Positions 60,801-64,000 of a stretch of 64,000 bases of DNA are shown piece by piece. The first letter of the stretch is position 1, and each line of letters begins with the position of its first letter. The translations under genes were made by a program, and so were the position numbers. Origin of the DNA: Opitutaceae bacterium (GTDB taxonomy: Bacteria; Verrucomicrobiota; Verrucomicrobiia; Opitutales; Opitutaceae); contig JADJZJ010000013.1 of the NCBI GenBank assembly GCA_016715765.1, positions 1 to 64,000 on the forward strand. Reading direction: 5' to 3'. The notes under the pieces were generated by a model. That model was not told the DNA's origin. It saw only the letters and a program-made list of their open reading frames with translations, and did not search any database.

Positions 60801-61406
60801 ATGAAATCATTCCTCCGCATCCCCGCGTTATTTGCCGTCCTGCTTGCCGCCATGCCGTCCGCGAACGCCACCGACATGGCCGATGTGGTCAAGGCCCAGG
60901 TGATCCTGGGCAAGGTCCTTGAGTACACCTCGAAGTACCAGGTCCAAACCGGCACCATCGAGGCGCCCCTGCCGCTGACCAATAAAAAGGGCAAATATTT
61001 CGTCCCCTACAACGCCGAGGGCCAGATCACGGAATGGGCGGCCAAGACCCTCAACACCCAACTGGGTGCGGCCATCGGTGCCAAGGCGGGCGAGGAAGCG
61101 GGGAAGCACCTGGCCGCCAAGGTGCCGTTCGGCGGACTTGCCTCCGGCCTGATGAAGAAGAAGGGCAAGGAAATGGGCGCGGTCGCGGCCATTGGCGGGA
61201 CGGAATTCATCAAGAAGACCTCCGCGCTCTCCTTCAACAATCTCGACGACCTGGCCGTGTACATGCACGTGAAGCACGGTAGCAGCGGCGATTACGCCCA
61301 GGCGCTCGCGGCCGCCATGGCCATCTACCCGGCGCTCGAGGGCAGCTACGACAACGCCATCCGTAGCGCGTACCAACGCTCCCGGCAGACGCAAGGGACC
61401 AAGTAA
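60801..61406 (+). CDS. Secreted hypothetical protein
   Basis: A 201-aa protein. MKSFLRIPALFAVLLAAMPS ends in ANA, a signal peptide with cleavage before TDMADV. The mature protein has KGKYFVPYNAEGQITEWAAK, a glycine/alanine-rich stretch GAAIGAKAGEEAGKHLAAKV and LASGLMKKKGKEMGAVAAIG of glycine-zipper type, and a C-terminal helical part. Probably periplasmic or outer-membrane associated. No family name given. It precedes two other exported proteins in the same direction. Confidence 0.65.
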   Translation: MKSFLRIPALFAVLLAAMPSANATDMADVVKAQVILGKVLEYTSKYQVQTGTIEAPLPLTNKKGKYFVPYNAEGQITEWAAKTLNTQLGAAIGAKAGEEAGKHLAAKVPFGGLASGLMKKKGKEMGAVAAIGGTEFIKKTSALSFNNLDDLAVYMHVKHGSSGDYAQALAAAMAIYPALEGSYDNAIRSAYQRSRQTQGTK

Positions 61407-61604
61407 TCAACCCGGGCACGGAGCGGAAACCGCCAGTCGCAAATGTCTTGCACGCGTGCGGTCGGCGGGCTTCAACCACGCCCGCGGAACATGTTCGCCT
61501 TCAATCCGTCATTATCCGACCATCGGCGTACCCTTAACCCGGCACGGTACAAAACCCCGGCCGGTTGTTGATTTCGCCGGACGAACCCTCAACCCGACTC
61601 CTCC

Positions 61605-62798
61605 ATGACGTTTGCACAATTCAAGCACTCCCTCTGCGCGCTCGCCTTTGGCGCGGGCAGCCTGCTGGCCCAGCCGGCGGAAACTCCCCAGACCACCGTC
61701 CAGACCAAGACCTACGACCAGGATGGCCGGAAGGTGACCGAACGTACGCTGACCACGGTCGTCAAGGAGACCGCGCCCAAGCCCGAGGCGACCACGGTCG
61801 CGATCTTTGTGGCCAATCGGGCCGGCACCGTGGGCGACAGCGAACTCGGCGCCTTGGAGGACTATATCACCGGCCGGGTCACCGACCTCAATGTGCAGGT
61901 CATCAGCGGCGAGACCGCCCTCAACGCCGTGGCCGGCATGGAACCCGGCGCCAAGGCCAACGAACTCGACGCCCAGATGGCCCAGAGCACGTCGGCGGTC
62001 CGCCTGGCCCAGACACTCGGCGCGACACACCTCCTGCAGGTCACCCTCACCGGCTTTGAATCCAACAAGCGCAAGGTCGACGCCTACGGCGTCAAGGCGA
62101 CCAACGAGGAGCGCACCGCGCGCGTGACCTACAAGATCCTCGACGGCGTCACCGGCGCCAGCCTGGCGTCCGACACCGTGCGCGTTTCCAAGACGGTCCA
62201 GCAGACGGACTCATCCTCGGAGGAGCTTTCCGGCGTGCTCAACGGTCTCCTGGAGGAGGCCGCCCAAAAGGTGGCCGTCAGTCTCAAGCGCCAGATCGAC
62301 CGCGGCCGGCTGGCCTCGACCTCCGCCGCCCAGGGTACCGTCACCTTCACCCTCACGACCGAGCTCGCCGACGTTTACATTCCCGACGTCCGCATCGGGG
62401 CGGAAAACACGATCAGCATCTCGGACAGCAAGTACAAGGTCTCCGCCCTGGCCGCCACCGTGGAAATCGACGGCATCGCCGTCGGCACGGCCCCCGGCCA
62501 GATCCAGGCGAAGGCCGGCCTGCACAAGCTCCGCGTCGTCCGCGAAGGCTTCAAGCCCTGGGAACGCACCGTCAATCTCAGCAACGGCCAGAAGCTGAAC
62601 GTCCCGCTCGAGATGACCGATGCCGGCTACGCCCGCTGGCAGGACGCCACCAGGTTCATCAATGACCTGAAAAACGGCGCCAAGCTGACTGATGCCGAGG
62701 TCAAGGTGCTCGAGGGCCAGGCCAAGATGTTTGAGCAAAGCGGCTTCAAGGTGGACACCAAGGAAGGCATCCAGATCACCAACAAGTCCCTCTTCTGA
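61605..62798 (+). CDS. Secreted protein with CsgG-like fold part and C-terminal PEGA domain
   Basis: A 397-aa protein with a signal peptide (MTFAQFKHSLCALAFGAGSL to LAQ). The middle part resembles a penicillin-binding-like/CsgG-type alpha-beta domain (VAIFVANRAGTVGDSELGAL, LAQTLGATHLLQVTLTGFES, VTYKILDGVTGASLASDTVR). Residues about 270-345 form a PEGA domain (VEIDGIAVGTAPGQIQAKAG, LHKLRVVREGFKPWERTVNL). PEGA domains are surface beta modules. It is followed by a second CsgG-like gene 38 bases downstream. Confidence 0.75.
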   Translation: MTFAQFKHSLCALAFGAGSLLAQPAETPQTTVQTKTYDQDGRKVTERTLTTVVKETAPKPEATTVAIFVANRAGTVGDSELGALEDYITGRVTDLNVQVISGETALNAVAGMEPGAKANELDAQMAQSTSAVRLAQTLGATHLLQVTLTGFESNKRKVDAYGVKATNEERTARVTYKILDGVTGASLASDTVRVSKTVQQTDSSSEELSGVLNGLLEEAAQKVAVSLKRQIDRGRLASTSAAQGTVTFTLTTELADVYIPDVRIGAENTISISDSKYKVSALAATVEIDGIAVGTAPGQIQAKAGLHKLRVVREGFKPWERTVNLSNGQKLNVPLEMTDAGYARWQDATRFINDLKNGAKLTDAEVKVLEGQAKMFEQSGFKVDTKEGIQITNKSLF

Positions 62799-62836
62799 AC
62801 CCGCCGCACCCGTCCAACCCGCAACCCATTCCCATC

Positions 62837-63730
62837 ATGAAATCCGGACGAATTTTCCTCCTCCTCCTCACCGCCGCCGCCCTGTTCTGCGCTCCCGCCG
62901 TCCAGGCCCAGGAGGGCACCGGCAAGAAGAAGCTCGCGATCACCAAGATCGCCGCCACCGACGCGCTCACCAAGCGCATGGCCAAACAGGGCGTCGAGCT
63001 CTCGCTGGACTCCGTGCTGCAGGCGCTCGATTCGCAGGTCTATGACCGCGTGCTCAACACCCGCCGCTTTGAGATCCTCGAGCGGTCGGATGCCGACGCC
63101 CTCGCCAAGGAGAGCGCCGCCGCCGGCGAGGCGTTCGCCTTCAACAAGGCCGACTACGTCCTCACCATCCGCGTCGACTCCTTCAACGACCGCCTGGAGG
63201 AGCGCAAGCTCGCCTCCCTCGGCAAGACCATCCGCGCCCGCACCATCGAGCTCTCGGCCGTCGCCAAGATCACCGAGGTCGCCACGCAGCGCGCGGTCGC
63301 CAGCACCAACTTCAAGGTGTCCAAGCGCGATTCCGAGAACCGCTCCGAAAACACCACCGCGCGCGTCGGCGAGGGTTCGGACGACCTCATGATCCAGGCC
63401 GTGTCCGAGATGGCCGGCAAGATCGCCGTGCGGGCGGCCGACACCATTTCGCCGGCCCGCGTCATCGGCAAGCGCGACCGGATCGTCACCATCAACCGCA
63501 ACGACCAGTCCGGCATCAAGGTCGGCCAGGTCTGGGAGGTCTTCGCCCTGGGCGACGAACTCGAGGATCCCGACACCGGTGAGAAGACCCGCGAGGAAGT
63601 ACTCGTCGGCAAGGTGAAGATCACCCGCGTCACGCCGCAGAACTCGCAGGGCGAGTCCGTCGAGGACACCGGCATCGAGCGCGGGGCGATCGTCCGCCTT
63701 GCCGAGGACGTCGAGGACGAGACCGAGTAA
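62837..63730 (+). CDS. CsgG-like / FlgT-C-like secreted protein
   Basis: A 297-aa exported protein, signal MKSGRIFLLLLTAAALFCAP to VQAQ. RRFEILERSDADALAKESAA is the typical CsgG/curli-assembly phrase for this fold, DYVLTIRVDSFNDRLEERKL and IELSAVAKITEVATQRAVAS follow, and the C-terminal GIKVGQVWEVFALGDELEDP matches the FlgT C-terminal or CsgG-associated beta module. There is no lipobox, so it is not itself a CsgG pore. Probably a partner of the PEGA protein and of the lipoprotein that follows. Confidence 0.75.
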   Translation: MKSGRIFLLLLTAAALFCAPAVQAQEGTGKKKLAITKIAATDALTKRMAKQGVELSLDSVLQALDSQVYDRVLNTRRFEILERSDADALAKESAAAGEAFAFNKADYVLTIRVDSFNDRLEERKLASLGKTIRARTIELSAVAKITEVATQRAVASTNFKVSKRDSENRSENTTARVGEGSDDLMIQAVSEMAGKIAVRAADTISPARVIGKRDRIVTINRNDQSGIKVGQVWEVFALGDELEDPDTGEKTREEVLVGKVKITRVTPQNSQGESVEDTGIERGAIVRLAEDVEDETE

Positions 63731-63904
63731 GCCGCCCAACCCCGATTGTCGTTCTGAGCGCAGCGAAGAATCAGCAGATCGTCCGCCCAGGGCATTGGTG
63801 CCCGGGCGCGGGGTCGCCTGGGGGGGCGGGGCGGGGCGGACCGCCCGGGTGGCACTGAATTTCTCGGCAGGTCCGATCGCGGCCCCTTTCCATTTCCATC
63901 CAGC

Positions 63905-64000
63905 ATGCAACACCACACCCATACATCCCCCCGCATCCGCCGCTTCCGCCTGATTGCAGGCGCCGGCGTTCTTCTGCTCCTCCTCAACGGCTGCGCCACC
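63905..64000 (+). CDS. Lipoprotein, start of gene (cut by window end)
   Basis: 32 codons from ATG 63905: a basic, His-rich N-terminus (MQHHTHTSPRIRRFRLIAG), a hydrophobic stretch and the lipobox LLNGC with the Cys at residue 30. The gene runs past the end of the window. Given the two CsgG-like genes before it, it could belong to the same envelope set, but no domain is visible. Confidence 0.65.
   Translation, partial: MQHHTHTSPRIRRFRLIAGAGVLLLLLNGCAT

Noticed and set aside
1..64000. tRNA or rRNA genes
   Set aside because: No tRNA cloverleaf or rRNA segment was recognised by eye; a covariance-model scan would be needed to exclude them.

Overview
The window is high-GC bacterial chromosome with short operons and many dispersed palindromic repeats. 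The gene mix points to Verrucomicrobiota, most likely family Opitutaceae. Supporting genes are a TonB-dependent receptor beside FecI/FecR-type regulators, paired URO-D-fold proteins beside SDR dehydrogenases, prfB with a classical +1 recoding site, a CmoB-like methyltransferase and a Cys2/Cys2 HNH protein. The family assignment is inference from style and gene content; no rRNA was seen. At least four genes carry single-base frameshifts at homopolymers, and two long G/C runs occur. The sequence therefore probably contains indel errors, and broken genes here should not be read automatically as pseudogenes.

Layout. 1-6425: kdpA (3' end), kdpB, a 53-aa membrane peptide, kdpC, kdpD, kdpE, i.e. high-affinity K+ uptake with its two-component system. 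6542-7997: a three-gene membrane protein / periplasmic sensor / ECF sigma operon in CnrYXH order. 8231-15939: TonB-like periplasmic protein, propeller glycosidase-like protein, DEAD-box-type helicase (motif II DETD), HNH protein, methyltransferase, ACT-domain protein, small membrane protein. 16299-24372: GAF histidine kinase, a four-helix-bundle cassette in inverted repeats, glnD, and divergent valS. 24635-34680: FMN reductase, membrane protein, Na+/solute symporter, gmd-fcl (GDP-fucose synthesis), prfB, ATP-grasp-like protein. 34673-38785: a large Sel1/coiled-coil/LysM envelope protein with several frameshifts. 39143-40063: IS110 transposase with a possible bridge-RNA region. 40087-54558: two URO-D-like proteins, SDRs, TonB receptor + FecI + FecR, a 3-hydroxybutyrate dehydrogenase-like SDR, PfkB kinase, GH-like protein + YbaY-like lipoprotein, D-2-hydroxyacid dehydrogenase. 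55133-58037: an MNIO (DUF692) RiPP cluster of the bufferin/oxazolin kind with an unusual nine-cysteine repeat precursor. 58169-64000: GYF-domain membrane protein, rsgA, then secreted proteins including PEGA and CsgG-like proteins and the start of a lipoprotein.

The most interesting item is the MNIO cluster: an exported peptide with nine tandem [SG]CK[GA]KE units, an MNIO enzyme, its DUF2063 partner and a DoxX membrane protein. This set is expected to make a metal-binding modified peptide, but the core motif differs from the described EGKCG type. The second theme is the intergenic DNA. At least four stem families share a GTAG head (REP-like), with compensatory changes in the stems. They are often nested inside other inverted repeats, and at two places repeat sequence is read through as protein.
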